A stretch of 64,000 nt of DNA from contig CP146203.1 in the NCBI GenBank assembly GCA_039995105.1, positions 2,914,001 through 2,978,000 of the forward strand. Reading direction: 5' to 3'. This DNA comes from Jonesiaceae bacterium BS-20 (GTDB lineage: Bacteria > Actinomycetota > Actinomycetes > Actinomycetales > Cellulomonadaceae). Below are positions 24,834 to 33,255 of this stretch, in pieces. Every line of letters starts with the position of its first letter. The first letter of the stretch is position 1. The notes under the pieces were generated by a model, which was given only the letters and a program-made list of their open reading frames with translations, had not been told where the DNA came from and did not search any database. The position numbers were made by a program, and so were the translations under genes.

Positions 24834-25442
24834 TTGGAACGCGCACTGCTTCAGTGGGGCAGCATCCTTGCGGTACTGGCCATCTTCTTTGTGGTCAGCC
24901 GCTATGCCCGCAAGCGTCCTCATCGCTCAGGCAAGCACCCTAATAGGGTCCGCGCCCCGAAGATCACGGGATTTATTGGCTGGCTCGCTGTACTTGCGGG
25001 GCTTCTTTTTACTACCGTGTCCTTCACCGGCCCGGCCAGCGCGACAATGCCCCTGGGGGCCAAGATAACCGCCATCGGTTTGGTTGTGCTCGGGGTAGTT
25101 TTCTTGCAGGTCTACTTCCGGTGGTACCTCATTGTTGAGTACGACTTCATTGAGCGCCGCGGCATGATCTTGCCCCCACGGCGGATCAAGTATGCGGACA
25201 TTACTGGGCTCACCTTCGCCAGTGCTAACGGCATGCAGCACATGACCGTCACCGGCGCCAACGGCCAATCGCTGTCTTTGAATATCACCGTTTTCAAAGT
25301 GGATAAGTTACTGGCGTGGAATGACTTTTTCCGGCAGATGGGTCGCTCACCCTCACCCCAGGAGGTCCAGTTCCACCGGGATACCGGCCAGTGGCCCGGC
25401 CTTGCGCCCTACAGTCCGCAACACGGCTCTGGCCGTAAATAA
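24834..25442 (+). CDS. Small membrane protein with a cytoplasmic PH-like domain, function unknown
   Basis: About 202 residues from the TTG at 24834, which has GGCAGG 5 nt upstream; an earlier in-frame TTG at 24804 abuts the terminator hairpin and has no such site. There are three hydrophobic segments (roughly 4-22, 48-66 and 78-95), separated by basic loops (RYARKRPHRSGKHPNRVR). After the last helix comes a 90-residue soluble part with a beta-rich pattern (LIVEYDFIERRGMILPPRRIKYADITGL) like bacterial PH / YdbT-type domains. No catalytic residues are evident. It stands alone between the MetE-core and FBP-domain genes. I do not recognise a named family. Confidence 0.65.
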   Translation: MERALLQWGSILAVLAIFFVVSRYARKRPHRSGKHPNRVRAPKITGFIGWLAVLAGLLFTTVSFTGPASATMPLGAKITAIGLVVLGVVFLQVYFRWYLIVEYDFIERRGMILPPRRIKYADITGLTFASANGMQHMTVTGANGQSLSLNITVFKVDKLLAWNDFFRQMGRSPSPQEVQFHRDTGQWPGLAPYSPQHGSGRK

Positions 25443-25503
25443 TTAGATCCGCCGCCCTCTTGATGCTTAGATGGGAGCGATACAACCTTCTAAAGAGAGC
25501 ACC

Positions 25504-25998
25504 ATGCACGCACTGAGCACAGCCGAAATTCAGAAGTCTTTTGTGAACGCCAGCCGTTCCGAGGCAGCCAGGATCAACCTGCCTAAAGACTTGGACACGG
25601 TGAACTGGGACCGGTTGGATTACCTTGGCTGGCGTGATCCCAAGTTTCCGTTGCGGGGCTACCTCGTTGCGATCATCGACGATCAGCCGGTTGGGCTCGT
25701 GTTGCGAGCTCCCGATGCCGCGAGCCGGCGGTCCAAGATCCTGTGCGAGCTGTGCCGCGATGTGTTCTCCGAGTTGGATGTGTTGATGTGGGTGGCCAAG
25801 AAATCTGGCTCCGCCGGCAAGCGCGGGGACACCATGGGCACGCTGATCTGCGCCAACTTTGAATGCTCAGCAAACGTGCGTGTGCTGCCAAAACCGACGG
25901 CGATGTATCCGGATCCGCAGGTAATTGTTGACCGGCAGATCGAGGGCCTGCGGGAACGCACCCAGACATTTGTTGCCCGGGTGCGGGCCACAAGCTAA
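25504..25998 (+). CDS. FBP-domain protein (EF-G-binding-like, C-terminal treble-clef zinc finger)
   Basis: 164 residues from the ATG at 25504, preceded by AAGAGAGC. The N-terminal helical part (STAEIQKSFVNASRSEAARI) is followed by the family core LPKDLDTVNWDRLDYLGWRDPKFPLRGYLV. A four-cysteine zinc site is CELC near 79-82 and CANFEC near 115-120. The family carries the FBP / EF-G-binding name because of similarity to FusB-type proteins, which bind elongation factor G and affect fusidic acid sensitivity; in actinomycetes its role is not established. The gene overlaps the end of the convergent methyltransferase gene by 4 bp. Confidence 0.8.
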   Translation: MHALSTAEIQKSFVNASRSEAARINLPKDLDTVNWDRLDYLGWRDPKFPLRGYLVAIIDDQPVGLVLRAPDAASRRSKILCELCRDVFSELDVLMWVAKKSGSAGKRGDTMGTLICANFECSANVRVLPKPTAMYPDPQVIVDRQIEGLRERTQTFVARVRATS

Positions 25999-26909
25999 AT
26001 TTTGCGCGCCGCCCAGGCCACGCGGGTGGCAGAAACCGTCAGGTCCGAACGGTTACCTAGGAAGTTTGAGCTATTTGGATCAAGCAACTGGTCCAACGCT
26101 TCGAGGTCTGGGCCGCTCAGATTCTCGGCATGGCTCGTGCGCACTTTGGTCAAGAAGATCTGCGCTGCTCGGGCGATGAGTTTGCTGTCCTGCGAGGCGC
26201 TTGGGTCACCGGCACTCTGCGAGGAGTAGCTAAAAGTGCGCTGTTCAATCATGGTCAGACCGGCTGCCTCAATTGCGATAGCCCAGTCTGGGTAGGTATT
26301 CCACCCGGCACTGCCCACCGCGTCGTGGCACCGCTGTTCCAGCCCCGGCACACCAAAACCTAGGTCGTGAGGTAGGTACCGCGGCCATCCGTCCATCTCT
26401 ACAACCACCAGCAACCCTTGTGAAGACAGGGTGCGGGCAATGTTGCCAAATACTGCGTCCGGATCGTTCAGGTGGTGCATGGATAAGGCCGCCCAAACGA
26501 GATCCACCCCGGCCGCGTCAGCGCTTTCCAGTTCCGGCCAAGCAGTATCTAGGTCTACCTGTGCTGTGGTCACCCGGTCGCTCAAGTTGTGGCCCGCCAT
26601 GTTCGCGGCCAGCCGCTCGAGCATGAACTCGGAATAGTCCACGGCAAGAAGCTTTGCTGCCGGAAACGCTTTTGCCAGCCCCAGGGTTCCGGTGCCTGTG
26701 CCCGCACCCAAGTCCATAATCATGGTGGGAGCCTGCTGATAGGTTGCCGTCCACGCAATAATTTCGCTCAGGTGCTCATGCAGAAGCTGCGCATCTAGGT
26801 CGAGGTTCTCGGCCATATCGGCCTCAGCAAAACTTTGCTGATGACCATGTTGGTGCCCGTCAATGCGCTCGTGGCCGTGCTGGTGTTCGTGAGTGTGCTG
26901 GGTTTCCAT
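25995..26909 (-). CDS. Class I SAM-dependent methyltransferase with a histidine-rich N-terminus
   Basis: 304 residues. The first 23 residues contain eight histidines in a His-x-His pattern, followed by a class I methyltransferase fold. The SAM motif MIMDLGAGTGTGTLGLAKAFP (motif I) is near 64-84. The acidic end of strand 2 is LLAVDYSEFMLERL, and motif IV is VDLVWAALSMHHL, like UbiE-type small-molecule or lipid methyltransferases. The His-rich tail could bind Ni, Zn or Cu; it is an extension rather than part of the fold. The substrate is unknown. The stop overlaps the convergent FBP gene by 4 bp. Confidence 0.85.
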   Translation of the reverse strand: METQHTHEHQHGHERIDGHQHGHQQSFAEADMAENLDLDAQLLHEHLSEIIAWTATYQQAPTMIMDLGAGTGTGTLGLAKAFPAAKLLAVDYSEFMLERLAANMAGHNLSDRVTTAQVDLDTAWPELESADAAGVDLVWAALSMHHLNDPDAVFGNIARTLSSQGLLVVVEMDGWPRYLPHDLGFGVPGLEQRCHDAVGSAGWNTYPDWAIAIEAAGLTMIEQRTFSYSSQSAGDPSASQDSKLIARAAQIFLTKVRTSHAENLSGPDLEALDQLLDPNSSNFLGNRSDLTVSATRVAWAARKI

Positions 26910-26956
26910 GATCTAAGCCTAGGCTCTGTGCCTCCATAGATGCCGCTTCATAAGCA

Positions 26957-27595
26957 TCAGGAAGCTTTTGCCCACTTTGCTGTAGGCGCCTGCCAACGCC
27001 CAAGTTTGTCTAATAGCTCGTCTGCATTGTCCGCGACAATGAGCGTCTCTCGGTACTCGGGGCGCAAGAATCCGGCCACAATCATTTGATCAATGGCTTT
27101 CAGTAGACCGTCCCAGAATCCGTTGACGTTCAACAGTGCTACCGGTTTAGCGTGGATGCCTAATTGCTGCCATGTCCACACCTCAAAGAACTCCTCAAGC
27201 GTGCCGGCACCTCCCGGGAAAGCCACAAAGGCGTCACCCAAGTTCGCCATCCGCACCTTACGGGCGTGCATGTCCGGTGCCACCTCTAGTGTTGACAGCC
27301 CCTCATGCGCCACTTCGGTGTCTTTCAACCCCACCGTGGTGACACCGTGAACCTGTCCACCCACCGCAAGTGCGGCATCGGCAACCGCACCCATGAGCCC
27401 GGTATTACCGCCGCCGTAAACGATCTTGATCCCGGCCTGAGCAAGGATTGTTGCGGCCCGTTTAGCCGCTGCCATGAAGCCGGGCACGTTGCCACTGGCT
27501 GAGCCGGTAAATACCGTTACGGCTCCAACGAAGCCAGGAAGTACAGCTGTCACTTTGGGGCGAATAGATGCGGAGGAAGTAGCAGAATCAGTCAC
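26957..27595 (-). CDS. LOG-family protein (TIGR00730-type Rossmann fold)
   Basis: 212 residues. The LOG signature PGGAGTLEEFFEVWTWQQLG lies near 124-143 and the nucleotide-binding GGGNTGLMGAVADAAL near 61-76. LOG proteins release cytokinin bases from riboside monophosphates in plants and some actinomycetes, and act more generally as nucleoside-5'-monophosphate phosphoribohydrolases. The start is GTG at 27595. No cytokinin synthesis gene is adjacent. The length and active-site Arg/Glu residues look intact. Confidence 0.9.
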   Translation of the reverse strand: MTDSATSSASIRPKVTAVLPGFVGAVTVFTGSASGNVPGFMAAAKRAATILAQAGIKIVYGGGNTGLMGAVADAALAVGGQVHGVTTVGLKDTEVAHEGLSTLEVAPDMHARKVRMANLGDAFVAFPGGAGTLEEFFEVWTWQQLGIHAKPVALLNVNGFWDGLLKAIDQMIVAGFLRPEYRETLIVADNADELLDKLGRWQAPTAKWAKAS

Positions 27596-27973
27596 TCCAT
27601 ATGTTTATCACCGGGGTCTGACACACGCCAGCGCGCACGCCGTAAATCACTAAATGTTCCGTACTCCTTGCGATTTAGTACCACATATAGTGGTTACCGG
27701 ATCCTCGTGCCGCTATTTCAACACCGCCGCAAAGGCCTCACCAGAACCTAGTGCCACCTTAGAAACGGCCCCATCGCCACGCGCTGTCACCGGCAGTTCC
27801 TGGGATCTGCAGCATTCCCGGGCAGGGTGAACAATTCAGGGTTTGAGATCTTGTGTCCCACAATCGAGTTACTCTGTATCCTAATGAGTGGATTTGTTCG
27901 TCTATTGGGAACGCAAGGTTGCGGCCCCGCGGCCCCGGTCGCGCACATTGACGCACCAGAAGGAGACATGAGC
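27596..27973. other. 378-bp intergenic region between LOG gene and the TrpX-like gene
   Basis: It holds the divergent promoters. Visible elements are ACTAAAT (27649-27655) with ATTTAGT (27673-27679), and ACCAC-ATATA-GTGGT (27680-27694) closer to the LOG gene; both could be operators. I looked for a T-box or tryptophan-sensing leader before the importer and found none. No coding potential is apparent. Confidence 0.4.
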
Positions 27974-29026
27974 ATGCGCAAGAAATCAGTACACATCTGG
28001 GGCGGCCTGCTAGTTGCCGCTAGCTTGGTTCTCACCGGCTGCGGTTCCAGCAAGACCCCTGAAGTGGACCCTACTAGCTCTGAGAAACCGGCAGAGAAGC
28101 CTGCCGAGGGCGACAACAACGTGGGAGAGCTTGAAGCGGTCACCATTGGTGTTAACCAGTTGCTGACTCACCCATCACTCGACGCGACGTTCGAGGGCTT
28201 CAAAAAAGCATTTGCCGATGCCGGCTACGTTGAGGGTGAAACGGTCAACTACAATGCACAAAACGCTCAGGGCGACCAGGCAACCGCAACTACAATCGCA
28301 TCCAAGTTCAAGTCAGACGGCGTTGACCTCGTGCTCGCAATCGCTACCCCAAGCGCGCAGGCAAGTGCTCAGGCAATCACTGACATTCCAATCCTGTTCA
28401 CGGCCGTAACCGAGCCAGCAGAGGCCGGACTTGTTGACACGTGGGAGGCTCCGGGAGCAAACGTAACCGGAACCAGCGACCTAAACCCCGTTGCAGAGCA
28501 GATTGCACTGGCCAAGGAAATTGTCCCCGATGCAAAGACCGTGGGTGTCATTTACTCCTCCGGTGAGGTCAACTCCGAAGTTCAGGTAGACCTAGCTAAG
28601 GAAGCTGCCGGAGAGCTCGGCCTTGAGATCAAGGAAATCACGGTTTCTAACTCCTCAGAGGTCACCCAGGCCATTGAAACTCTGGGCGATGCTGACATTA
28701 TTTACGTTCCTACGGACAACACCGTAGTTGAGGGCCTTGAGGCCGTCATTCAGTTTGCCGAGTCCAAGCAGATTCCACTCATCGTTGGTGAGGGTGACAG
28801 CGTTGAACGCGGCGGTCTAGCCACCTACGGCATTGACTACTTCGACCTTGGTTACCAGACGGGCGAAATGGCCATTCGCGTCCTTAAGGATGGCGAAGAC
28901 ACCGCATCCATGGGCGTCGAGACCCTAGATAAGATCGGGCTGATCCTGAACACAGGCGCGGCTGAGCGTATGGGCGTTACCTTCAGCGATGAGCTGGTTG
29001 CAAAAGCTGACAAGGTAATTGAGTAA
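27974..29026 (+). CDS. trpX: ABC transporter substrate-binding lipoprotein, TrpX/YtlA-like
   Basis: About 350 residues. A lipoprotein signal peptide ends in the lipobox LTGC (Cys near residue 22), followed by a Glu/Lys-rich linker. The mature part is an ABC_sub_bind periplasmic-binding fold: TIGVNQLLTHPSLDATFEGFK, AIATPSAQASAQAITDIPILFTAV, IYVPTDNTVVEGLEAV and a ribose-binding-protein-like GIDYFDLGYQTGEMA. The ATG at 27974 has AGGAG 8 nt upstream; the ATG at 27968 is too close to it. It forms an operon with the permease and ATPase. Relatives import tryptophan or other aromatic compounds; specificity here is by homology and the symbol is tentative. Confidence 0.85.
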   Translation: MRKKSVHIWGGLLVAASLVLTGCGSSKTPEVDPTSSEKPAEKPAEGDNNVGELEAVTIGVNQLLTHPSLDATFEGFKKAFADAGYVEGETVNYNAQNAQGDQATATTIASKFKSDGVDLVLAIATPSAQASAQAITDIPILFTAVTEPAEAGLVDTWEAPGANVTGTSDLNPVAEQIALAKEIVPDAKTVGVIYSSGEVNSEVQVDLAKEAAGELGLEIKEITVSNSSEVTQAIETLGDADIIYVPTDNTVVEGLEAVIQFAESKQIPLIVGEGDSVERGGLATYGIDYFDLGYQTGEMAIRVLKDGEDTASMGVETLDKIGLILNTGAAERMGVTFSDELVAKADKVIE

Positions 29027-29089
29027 CACGTTTTGTAAGTAACAAACCTTGCTGGCGAGGTTTGGGGATCAAAGAGAAATTGGTGAGTT

Positions 29090-30028
29090 GTGACTACGGC
29101 ACTTGAGCAAGGGCTGATATACGCGATAGTTGCCTTAGGTGTTTATCTCACCTTTCGCATTCTGGATTTCCCAGACCTTACCGTCGATGGAAGTTTCACA
29201 CTGGGGGCCGCCGTCACGGCCAAAATGATCATTGACGGCGGTTCCCCACTCCTAGCTACCGCAGCCGGGTTTGGGGCGGGAATGATTGCCGGTATTGTCA
29301 CCGGCCTGCTGCACACAAAGGGTAAGATCAACGGCCTACTGGCCGGTATTTTAACCATGATTGCCCTGTACTCGGTCAACCTTAGAGTCATGGGGAAGTC
29401 CAACCTTTCCCTGCTACGGGAGGAGACCCTGATCTCCCCGCTGAAGGACAACGGGCTGCTGGGAACCGCCACTTCGATCATGATCTTTGCCGCCATCGCG
29501 CTGCTCATTAAGTTCATCATCGACTGGTTCTTACACACCGATCTGGGCCTTGCCGTTCAGGCTACCGGTGACAACGAGGACATGATTCGCAGTTTCGGCG
29601 TTAACACCGACAACTCCAAGATCTTGACACTGGCGCTGTCAAACGGTCTGGTAGCGCTCAGTGGCGGCCTCGTTGCCCAGTACCAGGGATACGCAGACTC
29701 CGGCATGGGAATCGGTTTGATCCTAGTTGGGCTGGCCTCGGTTATTTTGGGTCAGGCAATCTTTGGGTCCCGGCACATCTTTGTCTCCACTCTCGCCGTC
29801 ATTCTCGGTTCCGTGCTGTACCGCTTGGTCATCTACTTCGCCCTGGACATTGGTTTCAACCCGAACGACATGAAACTGATTACGGCGGTAATCGTAGTGA
29901 TTGCTCTGCTCTTACCCCAGTGGCGCCCGGTCAAAAACCGCAAACCGCAACGACCCGGTGATTCCATCTCCGGGGTCAGCATTGGTTCTGCCCCTACCCA
30001 CTACACCGCTGGACAGGAGGCCCGCTGA
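29090..30028 (+). CDS. trpY: ABC transporter permease, TrpY-like
   Basis: A 312-residue permease of the branched-chain/ribose (BPD_transp_2) type with 8-9 hydrophobic segments. The beginning LIYAIVALGVYLTFRILDFPDLTVDGSF and the later LSNGLVALSGGLVAQYQGYADSGMGIG are the characteristic substrate-pore and EAA-like loops of this subfamily. It starts with GTG at 29090, 63 bp after the binding-protein stop, and its last base is the first base of the ATPase start codon (TGATG overlap). One permease gene suggests a homodimeric channel. Confidence 0.88.
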   Translation: MTTALEQGLIYAIVALGVYLTFRILDFPDLTVDGSFTLGAAVTAKMIIDGGSPLLATAAGFGAGMIAGIVTGLLHTKGKINGLLAGILTMIALYSVNLRVMGKSNLSLLREETLISPLKDNGLLGTATSIMIFAAIALLIKFIIDWFLHTDLGLAVQATGDNEDMIRSFGVNTDNSKILTLALSNGLVALSGGLVAQYQGYADSGMGIGLILVGLASVILGQAIFGSRHIFVSTLAVILGSVLYRLVIYFALDIGFNPNDMKLITAVIVVIALLLPQWRPVKNRKPQRPGDSISGVSIGSAPTHYTAGQEAR

Positions 30029-30819
30029 TGTTGCGTATTACCGGAGTTAGAAAGACGTTCTTCCCCGGCACGGTTAATGAGCGAGTCGCACTCGACCACA
30101 TTAATCTGCAGCTCTCCCCCGGCGACTTTGTCACCGTCATCGGTTCGAACGGTGCGGGCAAATCCACCCTCCTGAACGTTATCTCCGGCAAGATGCCCGC
30201 CGACTTTGGCACCATCGAAATTGCCGGCAAGAGGGTAAACCGGCTCAATGATTTCCGTCGCGCAGGTTCCATTGGCCGGGTCTTCCAGGACCCGATGGCC
30301 GGAACCGCACCAAACCTGACTATTGAACAGAACTTGGCTATTGCGTATCACCGCGGTAAGCCGCGGGGTCTCGCGTTCGGTGTCACCAACCGCAAGCGTG
30401 AGATGTTCAAGGAAGAGTTGGCTTCCCTTGAACTCGGCCTAGAAAACCGCCTCAAGGCCAAGGTGGGACTCCTCTCTGGCGGACAACGCCAAGCGTTGTC
30501 CCTGCTCATGGCCACGTTCACCCAACCGCGCATCCTGCTCCTCGACGAGCACACCGCGGCTCTTGACCCGCAGCGTGCCGAGTTAGTCACCCAGCTGACC
30601 AAGAACATTGTGGCTCAGCACCAGCTGACCACCCTCATGGTCACGCACAACATGGAACAGGCGCTGCGTCTAGGTAACCGCCTCATCATGATGCACGAGG
30701 GCCACATCATCTTGGATGTCAACGCCGCCCGCAAACCCACTATGAAGGTCAGCGACCTATTGGCCGAGTTTGCCAAGGTCAAGGGTGCAAGCCTGGACGA
30801 CCGGACGCTCCTGCAATAG
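30028..30819 (+). CDS. trpZ: ABC transporter ATP-binding protein, TrpZ-like
   Basis: A 263-residue ABC ATPase. Walker A is GSNGAGKST (residues 39-47), the signature is LLSGGQRQALSL, Walker B is RILLLDEHTAALDP, and the H-loop is LMVTHNMEQA. His replaces the common Pro after the catalytic Glu (DEHTAALDP), as in several TrpZ/LivF-like proteins. It is translationally coupled to the permease by a 1-nt overlap and closes the three-gene importer operon, which ends at the hairpin at 30848. Confidence 0.92.
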   Translation: MLRITGVRKTFFPGTVNERVALDHINLQLSPGDFVTVIGSNGAGKSTLLNVISGKMPADFGTIEIAGKRVNRLNDFRRAGSIGRVFQDPMAGTAPNLTIEQNLAIAYHRGKPRGLAFGVTNRKREMFKEELASLELGLENRLKAKVGLLSGGQRQALSLLMATFTQPRILLLDEHTAALDPQRAELVTQLTKNIVAQHQLTTLMVTHNMEQALRLGNRLIMMHEGHIILDVNAARKPTMKVSDLLAEFAKVKGASLDDRTLLQ

Positions 30820-30847
30820 ATCACGATTTCCGCAGTTGGAACAATTG

Positions 30848-30894
30848 AAAAAGCCTGAGGTGCTCTCTGATTTAAGGAAGCACCTCAGGCTTTT
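30848..30894. terminator. Bidirectional terminator between trpZ-like and GH43 genes
   Basis: AAAAGCCTGAGGTGCT and AGCACCTCAGGCTTTT pair perfectly over 16 bp with a 14-nt loop. A-run and T-run flank the stem, so it can act on both strands, between the stops of two convergent genes. Confidence 0.92.
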
Positions 30895-30917
30895 GTTATT
30901 GGGGTAAAAAGTCAACG

Positions 30918-33080
30918 CTAGTCGGCCTTTGCCAAAAGCGCCCTACGCAACAGGAGTACAGCCCCCGCACCTACCAGTAGTACAAGGCTCGCAACTGCGG
31001 TCGGGGATGAGGTGAAGCCGGTCTTGGCTAGGTCACCACTCGGCTGGCCGCCACCCTCAGCTTTGGGTTGGGGAGTCTTCGTTGGGGATGGCGCACTTCC
31101 CTCAGAACCACCTGGTGTTACAGAGTCACCCGGATCTTCTGTTGGCTCTGGGCTGGGTTCCAATGTCGGTTCATCAGTTGGATCCGGGTTTGGATCCGGG
31201 TTTGGATTCGTGGAACTCTCTACCAGCGGCCTAACTGTAACGCTATCGAAGGTAGCTTCAAAGCCATCTCCACCCATAGAAACCAAACCAATTCGCAGTT
31301 GGGTATCTAGTTCCATCGTCCAAGTACCGGCTTCTTCCCATATCTCACCGTCTAGGCTACTGAATCCGGTCAGAAGAGTTTCAGTTTCTGAAGTTGTTCG
31401 GATAATCCGCAGGTGGGTCTTCTCCCCAACCGGGCCACCTACTCCGTTTCCGTAGGCCGGGTAGTTACTAGGGAAGTGGCTACTGCGCTTGGCAAACTCT
31501 ACTTGCCTGGTCTCCCAAATTGACGCAGTAACAAGTTTGATGAAGTTTGCCTCATCCTGCGCCAGGATCAGACCCGCTTGACGGTAGTTATAGCAGCAGC
31601 CCTCGGGGGGCAAGTTCATGCTCACCACGACATCAACCGCAAAGTCGCCCTCGGGGGTTTCTTCAAACAGCACGGACGTTGGGTCATCCGGATTTCCATT
31701 GAGATCGCTTGCCTGGGTGTCCCAACTCAAACTTCCATCTTGGAGACGTACGGTTCCTTCAGCGGGTGACTTGTTCCATTGCCACTGTGGGGCCAAGGCT
31801 TCCTGGTCAAAAGTATCGGAGAGTTCTGTAATCACAGGTCCCAATTCCACTTTCTGCGGAGTCTGCATGACGTAACCGGTCTTTTGCCCGGGTTGGGCCG
31901 CGGGACCGGGAATTGGTGAGTTCGACGGGCCAAATCCGCCGCGCACCACGGGCCAACCATCGACCCAGTCAAGCGGGTCCATCAATACCGGCCTGCGAGT
32001 ATAAGTTCCGGTTTCCTGCATGTACGGCTGTGTTCGATCCACTGCGTGGTACACAATCCACTGCTGACCTGCAAAGTCAGTAACAACCGTGTGATGACCG
32101 GTGCCAACCCATTGGTTACCGTTTTGGTGCAGAACGGGGGTTCCACCTACCCGCCCTGCAGTTAGAGGCACACCTGCCTTGTCTACAAAGGGCCCCATTG
32201 GGCTTTTAGAGCGGCCCGCAAAGACTCCGTAACCTGTTACCGGTCCAGCGCAGCAGTTCGTTGCCGAAGCCAGCAAATAAAACCAGCCGTCACGCTCAAT
32301 GACATGTGTTCCTTCATAGCGATTGCTGATAGCAATCTCAACCTGCGATTCAGGGTCTGAGGTCAGCCCGTCGGCACTCAAAGTGCGTACTGAAACTCCA
32401 CCGAAGTAGCTACCAAAGTAAATGTAGTTGGTGCCGCCGACGCTGAGGACCTCTGGGTCATAAACCCAACGTTTGTCAGCGTCGCCCCCGCCGACTGGCT
32501 TCATAGGCTCAACCACAGGCCCACCGGAGTCAATCCAGGGACCTAGCGGACTGTCACTGACAGCTACCCCAATCGCAGAGCCACCGGGAGTTACCGTATT
32601 GGTAGCAGTGTAATACAACAAGTATTTACCATCGATGTAGGTAATATCGGGTGCCCACATGTCTCCGTCACCGATCCACGCAGGCCGCGTAGTCAGAGAT
32701 TCCCCAACGAAGTCCCAGCTCACTAGATCAGTAGACCGGTAAGTCGGGATATTGAAAAACCTTAGCGCCCCATCCTGCTCGGTCAGGTCCGGGTGTAAGG
32801 CATCTCGGGTACAGAACAAATACCAGTGTGGATCTGTCGGTTCCTGGGACCTGATTATGTCCGGGTCCGCACACTGCTGGGCCTGTTTGCCGTCCGTCAG
32901 GTTCAGGGTCAAAGGGTTTGTGAACTCTGGCGCTACAGAATCATCAGCGGTGCTGGCTGCTACTTGCATGCTGATGTTACTCGCCAAATTCAGAGCACCG
33001 TCCGGGGTCACCCCACTTTGCACAAACGGGCCAATCGCAAGTGCCCCCGCTGTGATTGCAGCAAAAATTTGCTTATACAA
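30918..33080 (-). CDS. Secreted, sortase-anchored glycoside hydrolase family 43 protein
   Basis: 720 residues. A signal-like N-terminus (KQIFAAITAGALAIG) precedes a five-bladed GH43 propeller (about 55-400). The expected acidic residues sit in CADPDIIRSQ (base), WVYDPEVL (pKa modulator) and RYEGTHVIER (acid). A C-terminal sandwich (about 415-640, with FDQEALAPQWQWNKSPAEG) resembles the beta-xylosidase C-terminal/DUF1349 fold. A Pro-rich PDPNPDPTDEP linker leads to LAKTG at 684-688, a hydrophobic helix and a basic tail. Family members cut arabinan, arabinoxylan or related side chains. The start is TTG at 33080 with GGAGG 6 nt upstream. It is separated from the upstream ABC operon by a hairpin. 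Confidence 0.88.
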   Translation of the reverse strand: MYKQIFAAITAGALAIGPFVQSGVTPDGALNLASNISMQVAASTADDSVAPEFTNPLTLNLTDGKQAQQCADPDIIRSQEPTDPHWYLFCTRDALHPDLTEQDGALRFFNIPTYRSTDLVSWDFVGESLTTRPAWIGDGDMWAPDITYIDGKYLLYYTATNTVTPGGSAIGVAVSDSPLGPWIDSGGPVVEPMKPVGGGDADKRWVYDPEVLSVGGTNYIYFGSYFGGVSVRTLSADGLTSDPESQVEIAISNRYEGTHVIERDGWFYLLASATNCCAGPVTGYGVFAGRSKSPMGPFVDKAGVPLTAGRVGGTPVLHQNGNQWVGTGHHTVVTDFAGQQWIVYHAVDRTQPYMQETGTYTRRPVLMDPLDWVDGWPVVRGGFGPSNSPIPGPAAQPGQKTGYVMQTPQKVELGPVITELSDTFDQEALAPQWQWNKSPAEGTVRLQDGSLSWDTQASDLNGNPDDPTSVLFEETPEGDFAVDVVVSMNLPPEGCCYNYRQAGLILAQDEANFIKLVTASIWETRQVEFAKRSSHFPSNYPAYGNGVGGPVGEKTHLRIIRTTSETETLLTGFSSLDGEIWEEAGTWTMELDTQLRIGLVSMGGDGFEATFDSVTVRPLVESSTNPNPDPNPDPTDEPTLEPSPEPTEDPGDSVTPGGSEGSAPSPTKTPQPKAEGGGQPSGDLAKTGFTSSPTAVASLVLLVGAGAVLLLRRALLAKAD

Positions 33081-33128
33081 CTAGTCCTCCACGTTGAGCT
33101 GTTGAATTGTTTTGATTGGCAAAGCACA

Positions 33129-33158
33129 GGGTTGGCGCCTCAATAGAGGCGCCAACCC
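33129..33158 (-). terminator. Hairpin terminator of the ABC-GH43 operon
   Basis: GGGTTGGCGCCTC (33129-33141), AATA, GAGGCGCCAACCC (33146-33158): a 13-bp GC-rich stem with a 4-nt loop, 98 bp after the GH43 lipoprotein stop. No T-run follows, which is common in high-GC actinomycetes. Confidence 0.7.
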
Positions 33159-33255
33159 CCGCTTGTCATGCTTTGAAATATGAGCCGATGCCTGCGCAGT
33201 TTCCAGCAGTACGCTGACTACACTGACTACACTGGCTTTTTCTTGGGGCTAGTAA

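Noticed and set aside
27596-27973. T-box or tryptophan-sensing leader before the TrpXYZ-like importer
   Set aside because: I found no T-box core sequence, no antiterminator and no leader peptide with Trp codons.
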